64,000 nt of DNA from Nectonema munidae (lineage: Eukaryota; Nematomorpha; Nectonematoida; Nectonematidae). Below are positions 1 through 12,819 of this stretch, piece after piece (the first letter of the stretch is position 1; each line of letters opens with the position of its first letter). The stretch lies in the NCBI GenBank assembly GCA_030549495.1, contig JAUIRK010000242.1, positions 203,574-267,573 of the forward strand. The letters are read 5' to 3'. The translations under genes were made by a program, and so were the position numbers. A model generated the notes under the pieces. That model did not search any database. It was not told where the DNA came from and was given only the letters and a program-made list of their open reading frames with translations.

Positions 1-306
1 AAGAAGATGAACGAAGAATTGATAGATCTATTTTTATTCTATATTATTAAAGAATCACCGTGTTTTTATTAAAAAATCTAATCAATTAAATTCAGAACTA
101 TTTTTTATTCTTCAAAAAAATATTTTTCATTTTTTGTACTGCTTCCAGCTGATCCTTTCGTATAATGGAGTTGTAGTGAAAGTATAATTATGGAATAAAA
201 ATGAGAAAACTATATTTGAAAAAAGCAGACTTTTCATTTTGATAAAATCCATTCATGAAAGGTTTCTGCGAGTACTGTTATGAATTGTGCTTATATTTGG
301 ATTCAG
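1..306 (+). other. Upstream intron of the LMO4-like gene (partial)
   Basis: AT-rich sequence without a supported coding exon, ending at the acceptor AG at 305-306. The first LIM finger of the gene must lie before the window. Confidence 0.5.
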
Positions 307-562
307 GATGTTTGGGAGTAGTGGACAATGCACGGCATGCAAGCAAAGGATTCCTCCAGGAGAATCTGTGATGCGTGTCAACGGAGCCGGAAATCCTTAT
401 CACATCCATTGTTTCGTGTGCTTCACATGTAGGTGTCGCTTAAATCCTGGAGACCGGTACAACCTCATCAATGGCAATTTGGTTTGCGAAACTGATTTTA
501 TCAAATCCCTTGCCTCTAAAAAGTCTTCACAAACTTATCGCTCTCCACCAGATGCTTCCAAA
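307..562 (+). CDS. LMO4: LMO4-like LIM-only protein, second LIM domain exon
   Basis: The exon encodes a LIM zinc finger beginning MFGSSGQCTAC, with C-x2-C, then H-x2-C (YHIHCFVC), C-x2-C and a final C-x2-D (CETD). GDRYNLINGNLVCE matches the GDRFHYINGSLFCE stretch of vertebrate LMO4, and the start matches its RLFGNSG linker between the two LIM fingers. LMO4 is a nuclear adaptor made of two LIM fingers that bridges LIM-domain-binding proteins and transcription factors. The exon starts after the acceptor AG at 305-306, completing an AGG (Arg) codon, and ends in phase 0 before a consensus donor GTAAGC at 563. Compared with LMO4, two residues are inserted in the finger loop (NGAGNPYH). The first LIM finger is outside the window. 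The identification is strong at family level; orthology is inferred. Confidence 0.85.
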
Positions 563-3500
563 GTAAGCTTTATTTTAAGAACCGTGGTTTCCCTTCAAGA
601 TTAAGCAATTGGGCCTCAAAATTGTACACGGGCGAGGCATGTAATTGTAAATTTTATACAAATAAATTGCCAGGGCTTTTTTTAACGTGGACATTCTTGT
701 CACCACAGGAAAAATGCTGTCAAAACTCTTCTTTACAACCAACTCTTAAATTTGGGATCAAATATGCAAGTGACTTTTTTCTTCAGATCGAGTGCGAAAC
801 TAGTGTAGCATAAAAGAAAATTTTCTGCTTTAGGTCATATAAAAATTCAATTAAAAAAGCTTAAACAGAGGATTAGTTTTTAAAGACCTCGGCGTGAAAG
901 CGTAATGAAACACATATGTCATATAGCTACTACACAGATCTTCGTTTACGCAATACACCATTATATAAAACATTAGATACTTCCCCTTACTACTTGCATA
1001 AAAAGACTATGTTTTTTGCTTTCAAAACATATGTGGATCTCAATATTCTGACGTCATTCCTGTTGGTTTTCCAGTAAAATTCATCTATGAAACTCACTTT
1101 CTACAAACTAAATCCGTTTGAATAGACGATTCGTTTAGACTCGAGATGAAAGCGTAATGAAACACAAATCGCATATATTTAACAGATTACACAAATCTTC
1201 GCTTACGCAATATTCCGTTGATTATATATGTGTTTATAACACATTAGATAACTACTACACATACTTTTTACTAAAAATTTGTAATTAAGCCATTTGTTTG
1301 AACTAGGAATTTGTTAAACAAATGCATTAGTTCTTTCAATGGATCCAAAGATTCGAACAAGCAACTTGCTTAGTAATGCATCCTTATGTATTGGTTCAAC
1401 CAACTAACATTTTTTCTCACTCCATATTCAGACATTGAAAAATGTGTAAGTAACAGGTAAAATATTTATATAAAGAATTTAATTTCAAAACTCGGAACAA
1501 CACCCCATCTAACAAAACGTTTAAAAGGGGCCTGAATGTGTGCAATATAAAAAAATCTCCTTTAAACTGTCGATTTAACATAGTTTAGCAATAATAACTT
1601 TCATTACAATCAAAATTATATTTGAAAATAATTATATACGCTCTCAAAAAATGATAAAAGAGAAATCAATTGGTTCTTGTTGCGGCTTCTTTGTTTCATG
1701 ATGTTTAAAATTTTGTTAAATTGAATCAAAATAATTGTTACGGAAGTATAAATATCAAAATATTTTTTTTGGTTGTAACGAAAGTCTACACAATATTTCA
1801 TAGAGGAAAATTTAAGGCTTTCTTGTGCAGAATATTAGACACAGATAAATTTCTTGCGTTTCCATTTCTACATGAAATGATATGCGACACCAAGATTATG
1901 TTGTGCTCTATCCAAGTTGATTTAAACCACAAAGACTTCATGAGATATTCATTTGAACCAACTATATACTTATATATCCATCCATGTATACAAACTTATA
2001 TATATATATGAAAAATTAATTGAGTAATATCCAATTATAGACATGGTTGCTTTGAAAACCTTATCCATATATATATATATATTTGTATTTGGCTATTGTG
2101 TTTAAGAAGTTTTCAACGTCTGCATCCAGCACTATTTTTAGCAAGCAATTTTAGCAAGTTTGAAGGAAAAAAGGATATGCGCAATAATTTACCTGGTTGA
2201 TTAGCGATGTAAGTGTGTGATAGCATCAAGCATATTTATTGTGCCATATTAAATATCGAAGCTGGAATCACATTGCCTACCAAAATTGGCTCAAAAGTAA
2301 ATGATATATTGTGATTAAGTTTCATTCTAGCATCCCCAAGGGACTGCCATAAGAATCCAACGAAATGCCACTTACCACAAAAGATATATAATATTCTCAT
2401 GATTACTTTTATGGCGTTTTTATGATGTGAAAATACAATCACTCTTCTAATCTAAATTTCACAATTTCTCTCGCTTCCCACCAATTTTCCTTATCGAAAC
2501 GTAGGAAAAGCACATTTTCCAATGCTGAACTTGAGAAAGCAAATGTCTATTAAAAAAATAGAAGCTTTGTGGTTGACAAAATTCCACTTGAATCCATCAA
2601 GTTTCTTCAATGAATGCTTTTTGATAATGTAAATAAGCCTTTTTCCCGCAATGTTAACTTGAAATAATTATACATACCCACGATTACAAGCGGAAATTTT
2701 TGAACGTTGGAAAAGAGCATAAGGCAATTTTTTCAACAATTCATATCATTCTGTTTTAACCCACATTAAATCCCAGAAAAGCAGACTAACCATTTGAGGA
2801 CTATTGTAACAGCAGTATCGCTAGAAATGAAAATATTAAATTTACAAAAATTTTCTATTCAAAAAGAAAGCAGGCGTTGAGTCTTAAAAATTCTGGGCAT
2901 CAAAGGAATGATTGAGTTAAGTTAAGAATTGTTTGTGACGTTCGCACTCATCCTTACGGATATTGTGGTCCTGCCCGGAGTGCTGAGTTCAGGATCTACC
3001 TGGACTTTTCATCCTACTAAAAACCTAAGAACTGCCCTTGTACTTCATGACAATACCTTGATATATATAATTTTACCAGAATATATGAATACAGCTAGAT
3101 CGATAGTATCCTAACACGAATGCTCACATAATGCGAAACAATCTTTATATCTATAGTGGTAGCTTGATTACTAACTATGTTTCAATCGGGTTGTCAGAGA
3201 ACTAGTTAACCGTAAAAACCTTTGCATTCTTCAGAGGAAGAAAATGATGATAAACACCGGCACAACGGAATGTAGCTTGTTTAATAAATAAAAAGATAAA
3301 TTATAAAAGAGGCATACTAAAAAAAATACGAAAAATAGAGGATTACATAATTTGATATAAAAAGTAAACTTAAAATCGAGAAATCGCCTTTTCAATACAC
3401 CAATCAAATCAAATGGATTTAGAGTATAAGGTTTGAATTTTTAGCCCGCAATTATTTATAAAGCTACATTATTTTGGGATAAAAATAATGATTGGCTAAC

Positions 3501-4242
3501 GCCAGGAAGGAGAGCAGTTTGCGAAAATTTTATATGTGCCTGATTGATTTCACGCTTCAGGGAAAATTCAACGCCAAAAACTTTTCAAAGGTTTTTATAT
3601 AAATATTTTAAGATTTGCCAATTAAGTATATTCTTAGAGAAATAAAAATTCTAATTTATTTTTTTTTTAAAAAGTCATCAAACATAATACAAATCTTGGG
3701 ATAATATGGAAAAAGCGTATCTGAATTTATTTTTGAATCGTAACTACTATTTTACGAAAAATATTCAATTTTTTTAAAAAGACAATTTAAAAACATAAAT
3801 GATTCCATATTTTTGTTTGTTTTATGTTAATTAGTAAAATTTTTAAAGTTTATTTTTATTGTCGGAATAAGGAGTATAGGGAATCCTAATTTTAGGTTTG
3901 GAGAATATTAGGCTTTTGATGGTATGGATATATGATTCAGAAAATTCTAACAGCTTCTATTCCAAACTAATTCTTTGCGATCCATTGAATGAAAATTTTA
4001 AAACAATTTAAACTTTTACCTGTTATTTATTTTACAAAAAAAAACGTGACAAATTTGGGTAAATTTTTTCATACAATAGCATTCTTTTTTTGATTTCTTC
4101 TTTCAAATCTCACAAGAGTTAGCACAATTTAACTTACGAAAAGGCATATCTTAACTTTATCAATATTTAATTCCAATTTATATATGGCGGTAAAAATTTC
4201 AGGGTAATTTATCTTAAAACGGAACGAATGTTTACTCTAAAT

Positions 4243-4306
4243 CTGAGGTAGGCAAACTATGGCCAGAGGGTGGAATGTGGTTCGCCGAAGAAATCATCCG
4301 AACCGC
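4243..4306. mobile_element. Terminal fragment of an hAT (Charlie-like) element
   Basis: GGTAGGCAAACTATGGCCAG followed by GGAATGTGGTTCGCCG resembles the ends of Charlie-type hAT elements (TAGGCAAACTATGGCCCGCGG, then a CCGGCCCGC-like stretch). Only one end is seen, with no partner inverted repeat found. Confidence 0.35.
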
Positions 4307-4892
4307 TAATTTAAGCTCATTCACCGTTAGTTTACTATCTTTTATGCAAAAAAATTTTGATCTATAGATATTCATACGACGAAATGATAGATTTGTTCAA
4401 ACTATTTCCACTAATCTTTTTCCTTTTACCTGTTCTACTTTTTCGCAGTTGAGTGAGTATTTTAATTCTTGAAGAAGGAAGTTACTCTCGATTTATCATA
4501 ATTAAAAATATTTTTTCCAATATAAACTTTTTTTCTTGAAAAAATATATAAAGCATAGATGTTTTATATTAATGAAATTGATTAGCTAATATTGAGAAGA
4601 AAATTAAATTTAACGGGTATGCGTGTAAATAAATAAATAATTCTTACAGATATTTTAAGGAATTTACTTTAAAAATTAAAAGAAGCAAAATACCCAGTTT
4701 TATTACATGATTTTATAAGAATATGTTTGAATCAATGAAATAACCTTGAAATTTAACTTTAAAATTTCTTTAAATATGAACAAAATATATATTGTGTGTT
4801 TCTTGCCCATTTGTATATATTGCTCATTTTACACTATATGCGGTTTTAAGGAGTAAATTTTTAAATAGAATAGAAATTTTTGAGGAGCGAAG

Positions 4893-5040
4893 ATGGGTCG
4901 GCATATGGCCTAGTGGTAGGAGCGTGGGTCCTTGATCCAGATGGCCTGGGTTCGATTCCCCATCGGGACTATCCTTACCATCTCTCCAGCTATGTAAGAT
5001 TATTCTTCCCTATGGATGCGATACGGACAACTAAAAAAAG
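4893..5040 (+). mobile_element. tRNA-derived SINE, family B, copy 1
   Basis: Polymerase III promoter boxes are visible: A box TGGCCTAGTGG at 4906-4916 and B box GGTTCGATTCC at 4949-4959. The tRNA-like head is followed by a non-tRNA body (CAGCTATG...AAGATTATTCTTCCCT) shared with copies at 54104-54234 and 58750-58897 on the other strand. It lacks an intact acceptor stem, so it is a SINE and not a tRNA gene. Confidence 0.75.
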
Positions 5041-5542
5041 CAAGGCTCTTTCACGGATAATTAGGCCTAACTCTGCTCTAAACTTATTTCAATTGTTCAG
5101 ACTCATTTCTTGTGTATTCAATAATTGTTTGGAGTGGTTGGTTGCGCACACAATTCGTTGTACACATTCGCAATCATGAAAGCTTTTTCATTCAATTAAA
5201 AATTAAATGGTATGGCACTTCTAGGAAGAGATGAAATAAAATGTTCAATTACTTTTTATTTGATGTTCAATTTAGTAATGTGTTTAATTAATAATAAAGT
5301 GGAAAAAATAAGTGCCTTTTTCTGTCTGTTTGCTGATTTTCAGATAGTAATGTGTTTTATCCTTATAAAGGATACATCCTTTTTCAAGGCTCCTTGCTCC
5401 CTCCTATATTTGCTGTACTCGAGATAACAAAACACGCTGTTCAGATATTTTATCATTGCAAAGTTTACATTTTTAATATTTCTTCATAAAGCCCAACCTT
5501 TGACTTGTAAAAATTTTGATCAATCTTCTTCCAATTTAATAT

Positions 5543-6394
5543 ATAATATATTTCATCATCATCATCAACATCATCATCGTCATCATCATATTTTCTCATT
5601 TCGTCATCACTGACATGGTTTCTATCAATTAGCTGCGTAGCTGCATGCTTTGACTTAGGGCGCCATAAGGCATATTTGTGGTGGTGGAATACTTTGAACG
5701 ATATTAGCTTGACCACCAGCGTTAAATATTAAATCAGATCTAAACTTTCTTTCATTTTAAAAATGGATTTGCCATCAGCATCATCATCAAAATGCGTTGG
5801 TTTTTGGAATTTCGCTCTTCAAAAAATGGTTTACGATTTCTCACTACAAATCAAATGGTGACTTGAAATCAGTAGCTAGAATTTCTATCAGTCTATCTTG
5901 GATTTTTTTGCATATATAAAAAATTCTTCATTTGTAGTCCTTAATTCTTCAATTGCAATATAAACATCTCTTGATCCAACTTATTTAACAAAAATTTTGA
6001 CAAGTTGCTTTTAGAGCATCCTAAACTTTGCATTTAAGCTGTCACTCATCATCACTAACATGGCAACGTTCTGCATGCCATCGTTCCTTTCATCATCACC
6101 ACCTCACGATGACACTCAGGTTGAAATAAAAGTAATAAATAAATAGTAATCAGTAATTGGCCGCTCTTGCACTCTGGCAGCGAGATTTGCTTGGAAGATG
6201 AAAATTGAAGAAATAAAACGCAAATTAAAAAAAGTTGTAAAAAGTCATTTCTTCTCGTTGTGTAATCTTTATTAATAGCAGATGCTCTTTTTTAATTTAA
6301 AAAGCGCCACCTCATTGCTCAGAATCTGAGAGGAGGCTTGAAGAATGGATGTTGTAAACATTTTTAATATCTCAGCCTCTAATCTCATCATATT

Positions 6395-6425
<31 letters not shown>

Positions 6426-6960
6426 GCAGAAGCAACAGCAACCAAACCTGCTATCTTTTGTGATTCGTGGGATGTAATCAACTTTTCTAAACAACACCAC
6501 ATAAGGAAGGATATTCTTTATCACACTATTTCATAGAGACACACACACATATACATATACATACATACATATATATATATAATATATCTTCCATCTTATC
6601 CAGGATAAAAAATAATAAAAAATTAATATAAATTTTTACATCCATCCATCCATCCATTCCAATTTCTTTTTATATGAAAGAAACATCACAAAACACAAGT
6701 ATATATACACATGTGTGTGTGTGTATAAAAGCACTTTGGTGCGCTTAAATAAATTTTAGTTTTTAATTTTATACTTGGATAATATAAGTGTTGTAGTCGT
6801 GTAAGCTAAAATGATTAATTTTTGTATAAGCATATTAATAATTGCTTCCCTTTTTGCTATCAAGTTACTATAGATAGTCTTTAGTGTATGTGTATGTGTG
6901 TGTGTCTGTGTAGTTTGCTTTTTCCTACAATTCAACCAAACTAATATATATATATGGCAT
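5543..6960. repeat. Microsatellite cluster
   Basis: Simple repeats: (ATC)n around 5552-5590, (TTA)n at 6382-6425, CA/TA tracts at 6540-6585, (CATC)n near 6642, GT tracts near 6712 and 6890. They create spurious open frames such as poly-Asp, poly-Asn and poly-Leu. Confidence 0.8.
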
Positions 6961-8391
6961 TTTCGATTACATCTTTTAGCCAAAATAATAATAATAATTA
7001 GTCTACTGTAGTTTGAAAACTCGCACATGCAAGCACACATATTTGGAAGTGTAGCTTGCTATAATTAATAGATAGACAATATTATGAAATAATGACTTAT
7101 TTCTCATTATCATCATTATGGTACCCATCTAATACACCACTCTAACTTCTAACATTTAAACAAACAAACAATTCTAATGATTTAATAGGCAAGCATATCT
7201 TGTATAATTACTCACAATACACTCTATAGATTTCATAGCTTATCAATATCTACATATACATTGATTGCACCAAAATTTTTCTATCGTTAATCTGTATCTA
7301 AGTTGAACGAAAATCTAAGCCGAAAATTTTTCAAAAATATCAAAATATCGGAAAAAAAAGAATGGCTAATATTTTTGGTGAATTGTAGTACATCTGACTT
7401 TTGTCCAATTAACTTTTGCCAGCTTCATAATTGCTAAAAACGAAATTAGTTAATTTTTTAGCTTTATTGTTAATTAGAAAGGTGATTTGTCAGTTAAGTT
7501 TTACAAAGTAAATTGAAGCGCAATTTCTGTCGGGTAGACATTTCTACGACTCCCTTGTTTTGTCTTTGCGCGCTTCTGTTTTGGAGCGAGATAAGCATAG
7601 TGAAATTAAATCATAATTTTAATTTCACATGTTTATCTAATAAAATCAAGTGTTATTGATTTTTTGGATATCTTGGCATATTTGTGATATTGATATGAAT
7701 TCTTGAAAGATAGCCTTTTACCTAAAAGAAATTTAAATATCATTTTTCCTCCTTCAAATCTATTGCGCCCTTTTCCTATTCTATTTTGTCTTTTTTCAAT
7801 TCTATTTTCCTTTTTACAATTTTTTTCTTCAAAATTGCAAGGTAGAATGGGAAAAAGACAAAATAGAATTGCTGTATAAACATAACAAAATGGCAAATTG
7901 ACGTATTAAAACTAAATATGTTATATAAAGAGGGTCGAATGCTCTCTGTCTACACCACAATTCAATGATAAGAAATAAATTTATTTTCCTAATTTTTGAA
8001 TGAAAGAAAGAAAAGAAAAAAAGAGCTTACACACTATTATAACATATTAAAGGTAATGGAGGTAAGGGAAAAAATATACAAAAAAGATTACATACGATTC
8101 CGCTATCTCATTGGTCAACGCTGTTAACATTGATCAACGTCTCCTTCTCATACGTTGGTAGAATGTGAGATTGACACTAGAAGACATCAAATTTATTTGT
8201 TGAATTTTTTAAGGGCGCGAAGTTTTTGAAAACAAATCTTCTGATTAACTTTTTCAAAGAGTTTTTGTAAAACTTGAAGCAGGCGGTTTTTGTTTTATGG
8301 AACACGGGTTATCATTTGGCCGTGAAAACGTTAAGCGCAATTTATTACTTCAAAAATCTTTTCATATCTGGAGCAAGACACTTGATTTTTA

Positions 8392-8929
8392 CCATTTTTA
8401 CTTTAAGTTCGTCCTTTTCCAATTAAAGTTCGTCCTTTTCTAATTTAAGTTCTTCGTTTTTCTATATTAAGTTTACTTTTTCAAAAAAAGTTATATCTTT
8501 ATGCAAATTGAATTTTTTATTCATAATGACTATACAGTTTATTAGTAATTATAGCGAATTTTGATTTAAAAGTAAAATTTTTAAAATGAGGTTTGGAAAT
8601 TATATATTTATTCAAATTAACTTTTAATTATTTTTAATTTTTGTCATAACTTGATGACTTGAACTCTTTCTGATATAAATAGATAATAATTCTCAAAATT
8701 TAATCTACAAGCTAATAGGAAATTTTTGCAGCGACTTTTTCTTATAGTCATTTTTATCAATGATGAAATTAATCAAAATTACAAATCATTAACTTAAAAG
8801 ATGTAAACTATACTATAAAAAGGAAAAATTAAACAAAAAAGCACTGCCCTTAATAATAAAAAAAAGTTACTTAAATCGAAAAAGGACGAACTTAATTTGG
8901 GAAAGGACTAACTTAAAGTAAAAAGGATA
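8392..8929. mobile_element. Non-autonomous element with imperfect inverted repeats
   Basis: The left arm (from about 8392, TTTTTACTTTAAGTTCGTCC) is matched in inverse by the right arm ending about 8929. Each arm is about 55-60 bp and contains the short repeat AAGTTCGTCCTTTTC two or three times. The 420-bp interior is AT-rich with no coding capacity. No clear target duplication was found. Superfamily unknown; the repeated arm structure resembles the Mutator-like element at 15139. Confidence 0.55.
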
Positions 8930-9792
8930 TATGGGTGGAGGGGAGAGGTGGGGTACTTCAAAATTATTTTGATTACATAAATCGTAAAGTTATCCAGTTT
9001 CACCAATATATTTCATTAAAGCCGTTAACAAACAGAATAATCAGACCATTAATTCATTGTATTTAGTGCCTAGTTTGAGACGGTGCTTGTTCATGCTGGA
9101 GAAGACAGCAACGCAAATTTTGGCGAACAGTTGTTCTTCAAAGCGTACTTTGTTCTCTTCATACCGGTAGTATACGCCAAAAAGCGAAAAGATGCGAGCG
9201 CAAACCTACTAAAATCCCTTGTTCTCTCCTTTTGTTACCACAAGTTTTGCCAGGTTCTTCCGCTCATCTCTACACTCATGATGATGTATGCGCACTATGG
9301 ATCTGAAGAATGCCAAATTTCATTTTCACAATTAGAGTTGTTGTTGTTGTTGCATTTAAGCGCGTGTGTATAATAAAGTTTTTATTTTACCATTTTGGTT
9401 GATATGCATAGTCAAATGCGAGTAATTTATCAAAGGTCCATATGTCATAAAAGGATATCAACATTAATGTTTATGTTAGTCTCCTTGTTGTTTAATATCC
9501 CTTTCTGATAATTAATTTAAAGAGAATTTGCAAAAACACAATTTGTGAAAGAAACGTGAAAATTTCTGTCAAAAAAAAGTATAAAAAACTAAATTCTTTT
9601 TTTTCAAAAAAAAACACGAAGTTTATGAATATGTTTGAAACCAATTTATTTAAAACATATTTAAATGATTTTAAATTCATTGTTAATTATTTAATTAATA
9701 ATAATTGATTGATAAGTTAGTGATTTCGTTTAATTTTTGATTAGTTACCAAATTAGTTAGTTAATGGAGTTATTTATTTATTTTTTTTTCAG

Positions 9793-9810
9793 GATGCCAG
9801 AGTCAGTTAA
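9793..9810 (+). CDS. LMO4: Possible last coding exon of the LMO4-like gene
   Basis: A strong pyrimidine-rich acceptor (TTTTTTTTTTCAG) is followed in phase 0 by codons for D-A-R-V-S and a TAA stop. Joined to the phase-0 end at 562, the protein would end ...PPDASK-DARVS, comparable in position and pattern to the LMO4 C-terminus ...PDQKVC. The exon is very short, so this rests on acceptor quality, phase and weak similarity only. Confidence 0.4.
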   Translation, partial: DARVS

Positions 9811-10237
9811 AGAAGATGGTTAGTAAGCGATAAACTTACAAGTGCTGCAAAAGTCTTCATCTTTTTAAAAATCTACAAAGCAATTTTGTACCGCCAAATG
9901 TTCTAAGAAGTGTATAGATACTTTATTTAATTGATTGCTAACATCCTTTCTTCTTTAGTATGGTTGGTTATGCATTTGGTTAAGTGTACTGTAGTTAATT
10001 ACATTTTTATAGGCATGTAGTTATAATACTTTGTGATTCTTTTTAATAGAAAATCTTGTTTTCTAAACCAACCTTAAACCCCCCCCCCCCCCCACCCTTA
10101 GGGTGTTTCTCGTACCCCCTAAATATGGAAAAAAACTTGTAACAAAGCCATACTTTTTTCTACAATATTAAAATTAAAACTAAACTAATTTTGAAATATG
10201 TTTAGGTGTTCCAGAACTCAAAAAACCTTGAAAAACG
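9811..10237. other. AT-rich spacer with a poly-C tract
   Basis: Probable 3' flank of the LMO4-like gene. It contains a run of 15 C at about 10079-10093 followed by CACCCTTAGGGTG. No gene seen. Confidence 0.4.
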
Positions 10238-12819
10238 CTATACTTTTATATATTTATTATTATATAATACGAAAAGTGTGTATAAAACAAATTTACATAT
10301 TTTTTTGAACATAAAAACATGATATGTCACTTTTTTTCTTTGGTTTCGTAAGTTTTTCCTATCATTCTCAACCACTCGTAAAATATCTTGATATCTGTTC
10401 TCATCAAGGGTGGAACAAATATAATCAGACGCTAATTTGACTCCTCCTTCTGCACTATCATTAATCACCCAAATATTAGAAACAGCTTTACAAAAGATAA
10501 ACAAAAGATAAATTGTCTTCGCACTTTTCAACTTTTAAAGATAGAAAGTTTTCGTCCAAATTCAAATGCTTGAAGAAAGACCAAGAAGACTTTCCTATCA
10601 ATTGGTGAATTTCTACTACTCTACTGAATTTTTCCTTTTGGGGGAACAAATGCTTTCCATATCCTGCTCCATGCCTTTGACCAAACTTATAGTCCTTTTT
10701 CAAAAGATTTCAAACTTTCTACAATTTTTTTCTTTTGGCTGATATCAACTTTTCCACTGAAAAGCGATATGGGTTTCATTTCTTCACTAAGGTACCAAAG
10801 ATGATTCATGAAAATTTTGTTTGCAGATAGATACATGTTGTTTGTTTCTCCAATGAAAGAATTTATCAGCATGAAGTCGTTCAAAACTATACCTTTAGCG
10901 ATGTCAGCTGTGAACCACCAAGGCAAATAAGTAAAAATACAAAAGTTAACAAAACCTTTCATTTTTTCTAATTGACTTGATGACAAAAATTCTTCTTTAA
11001 ACTCCTGTAAAAAATTTTTTTCAGCATAACTTTCAAACAATAAATAATTATTACCATCCATCTTACTTTGTTAATAGAACCTGGTACTATAAATTTAGCA
11101 AAACTTTTTTCACCATCAAGATACATTAAGCTTAAAAGAAGAAGCTCTTTGTAATCGTTTCTAACATATTTCTTCATCAATATACTTTTTAAAAAATTAA
11201 TGGGTCTACTTTTATCTTTACTTCCTTCATAAAAAGTGTAGATGCATTGCTCGTTTGAAGACAAAATGCTAAATTTTTTTCAGAATTTATTAAATAAATC
11301 ATATCTGGTCCAGATGTGTCATAACTTTTTGTTACTTCCAATATTTTTTTCAAAATAATTTCACCAATATGGTGTCTGCAAGGACACCAGAGAAGTGGAG
11401 TTTCAAGTTTATTCTGAATGCAAACGCATGTTGCAGATAAACGTCCAGTGTTAAGACTTGTGGTATAAAAAACCATTGTTTTGACAAATTCCTTACAACC
11501 CCACTTTTCAAGTAAATCTACAGAAGCACTTGTAAGCACTTCTCCTCCTTTGTTTTTTCCATAAGAAGTTATCGAAGGCACCAAGTAACTTAACGATGTC
11601 TATGCTCGAAACAACGACAGGAATTCGCTCTTCGTAATGGAACTTACTTTTCAATTTAGGAAGCAATTTTCCATCCCAGTGCAAATTCATAAACATTTTT
11701 GGCTTCCAAGACTTTTTTATATTGTTGGCTGTTTCTTTTACAACTTTAACTTTATATTTATAAGCTTGAGAAGGATGTAGATTTATTTTACTAGAGTCAC
11801 CTTGGCAAGCTTCAATGAAAGATTGGAGAATTGTAGCAGATGCTGTTGGTGAAACATTCTTTCAACTAATCTAGAAACTACGTTTCTTCTTTTCAAAATA
11901 TCATAAGGTACAAAAATACTTGTTCCAGTTATTTTACATCTTTTGTGTGATTTTCTGTTTAAAATATCTGTGTTTTCTTCTAAACTTTCTTCATCATCAC
12001 TTTCTCAATACTTTCTTTCGACAATAGTTTCTATTCTCTTTGAATTATAAACTTTTTGTCTATTCAACCAAATTTAAATTAACATCTACATTACAATAAG
12101 AAGCGTTTTTTTCTATCATCTATCATTTTTTCCGAGAAAAGGGTATTCAATATTCATCATTGGTTTCTTCTTTTTCAAAAGCAGTTTTCCCCTTTTTCAT
12201 TTTCTCTAAAACATTTCTCTGCCAAAAAGGCATTGTTTTGTCTAACTTACTTTTTAATTCTTCAATCTAATTACTTTTCTGTTGCTCTCCAACTTTAAAT
12301 TTCTTTATATTGTTATACTTTTTGATAAATTTTGTTGTCTGCAATTGTAGGTATATATTTTTTTTGACAGGGTGTTTCATGCAAGGGAAGTAGAAACTTC
12401 CATATCTGCACTGATGAACTTTTTATGATAAGTCGATGGCATTGCCGGGATTCGAACCCAAAGGCTTTGGATCCGTAGGCGACGCCTCTACCTATCAGCC
12501 CACCAACCCTCTTTTTTTTTTTTTGACAGGGTGTCTCTGCAATCTGCAATTGTAGGTATATTTGTTTTCTGGTAGTGTTTTTTGACCTCCTCAACAGTTT
12601 TTTTTAACTGAAAATACTTATTTTTGACCGTTTAGTACAATCTTCTTTTCTCAACTTTTCCATGAAACTAAGAAAACATAGCAAAACTTGTTTAAAATTT
12701 GAAAGTCTACAGCCATTGATGTTGGGATGATCAGATTCAGGAATCTCACCCAATAAGCAGTAATCTTTGTTAGAACTTCTTGTATTCATGATTTTAAAAA
12801 ACCTAAACACTATCGACAT
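10238..12819 (-). mobile_element. Decayed coding region of an unnamed transposon-like family
   Basis: Several minus-strand open stretches line up in order with a coding family that recurs in many invertebrate genomes and that I cannot name. They are: an N-terminal piece at 12604-12819; LHWDGKLLPKL at about 11650-11690; MVFYTTSLNTGRLSATCV then WCPCRHHIGE around 11370-11480; NHLWYLSEEMKPISLFSGK around 10750-10810; and VINDSAEGGVKL at about 10430-10470. The conserved D (WDGK), the FDTTxSNTG-like stretch and CRHH recall a transposase or RNase H-like core, which is inference. The frame is interrupted several times and a SINE lies inside, so it is a dead copy. Terminal repeats were not found. Confidence 0.55.
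12357..12542 (-). mobile_element. tRNA-derived SINE, family A, with 19-bp target duplication
   Basis: On the minus strand a tRNA-like head (GGGCTGATAGGTAGAGG, B box GGGTTCGAATCCC) is followed by a body ending in ACACCCTGTC and an A-rich tail. The same tail motif also occurs upstream of the head, so a partial copy precedes the full one. The insertion is bracketed by the direct repeat TCTGCAATTGTAGGTATAT at 12338-12356 and 12543-12561, the hallmark of LINE-mediated insertion. It disrupts the transposon-like coding region around it. Confidence 0.85.

Larger units (their letters stand above)
563..9792 (+). other. Long AT-rich intron of the LMO4-like gene
   Basis: About 9.2 kb with no supported coding exon. 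It holds the hAT end fragment (4243-4306), a SINE (4893-5040), microsatellites and the inverted-repeat element at 8392-8929, listed separately. A stretch at 9070-9370 is richer in G+C than its surroundings and has an open frame of 96 codons, but it matches no family I know. Treating the whole as one intron depends on the last-exon call at 9793. Confidence 0.4.

Noticed and set aside
4893-4975. tRNA gene candidate with good A and B boxes
   Set aside because: No pairing acceptor stem, and the same head with a shared non-tRNA body occurs at 54104 and 58750, so it is a SINE.
5465-5716. Poly-Asp-rich minus-strand ORF
   Set aside because: Generated by an ATC microsatellite.
6272-6536. Overlapping ORFs with poly-Asn and poly-Leu
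   Set aside because: Products of a TTA microsatellite; no family similarity.
9083-9373. 96-codon ORF in a G+C-richer stretch
   Set aside because: No recognisable domain or splice structure; could be UTR or old element DNA.
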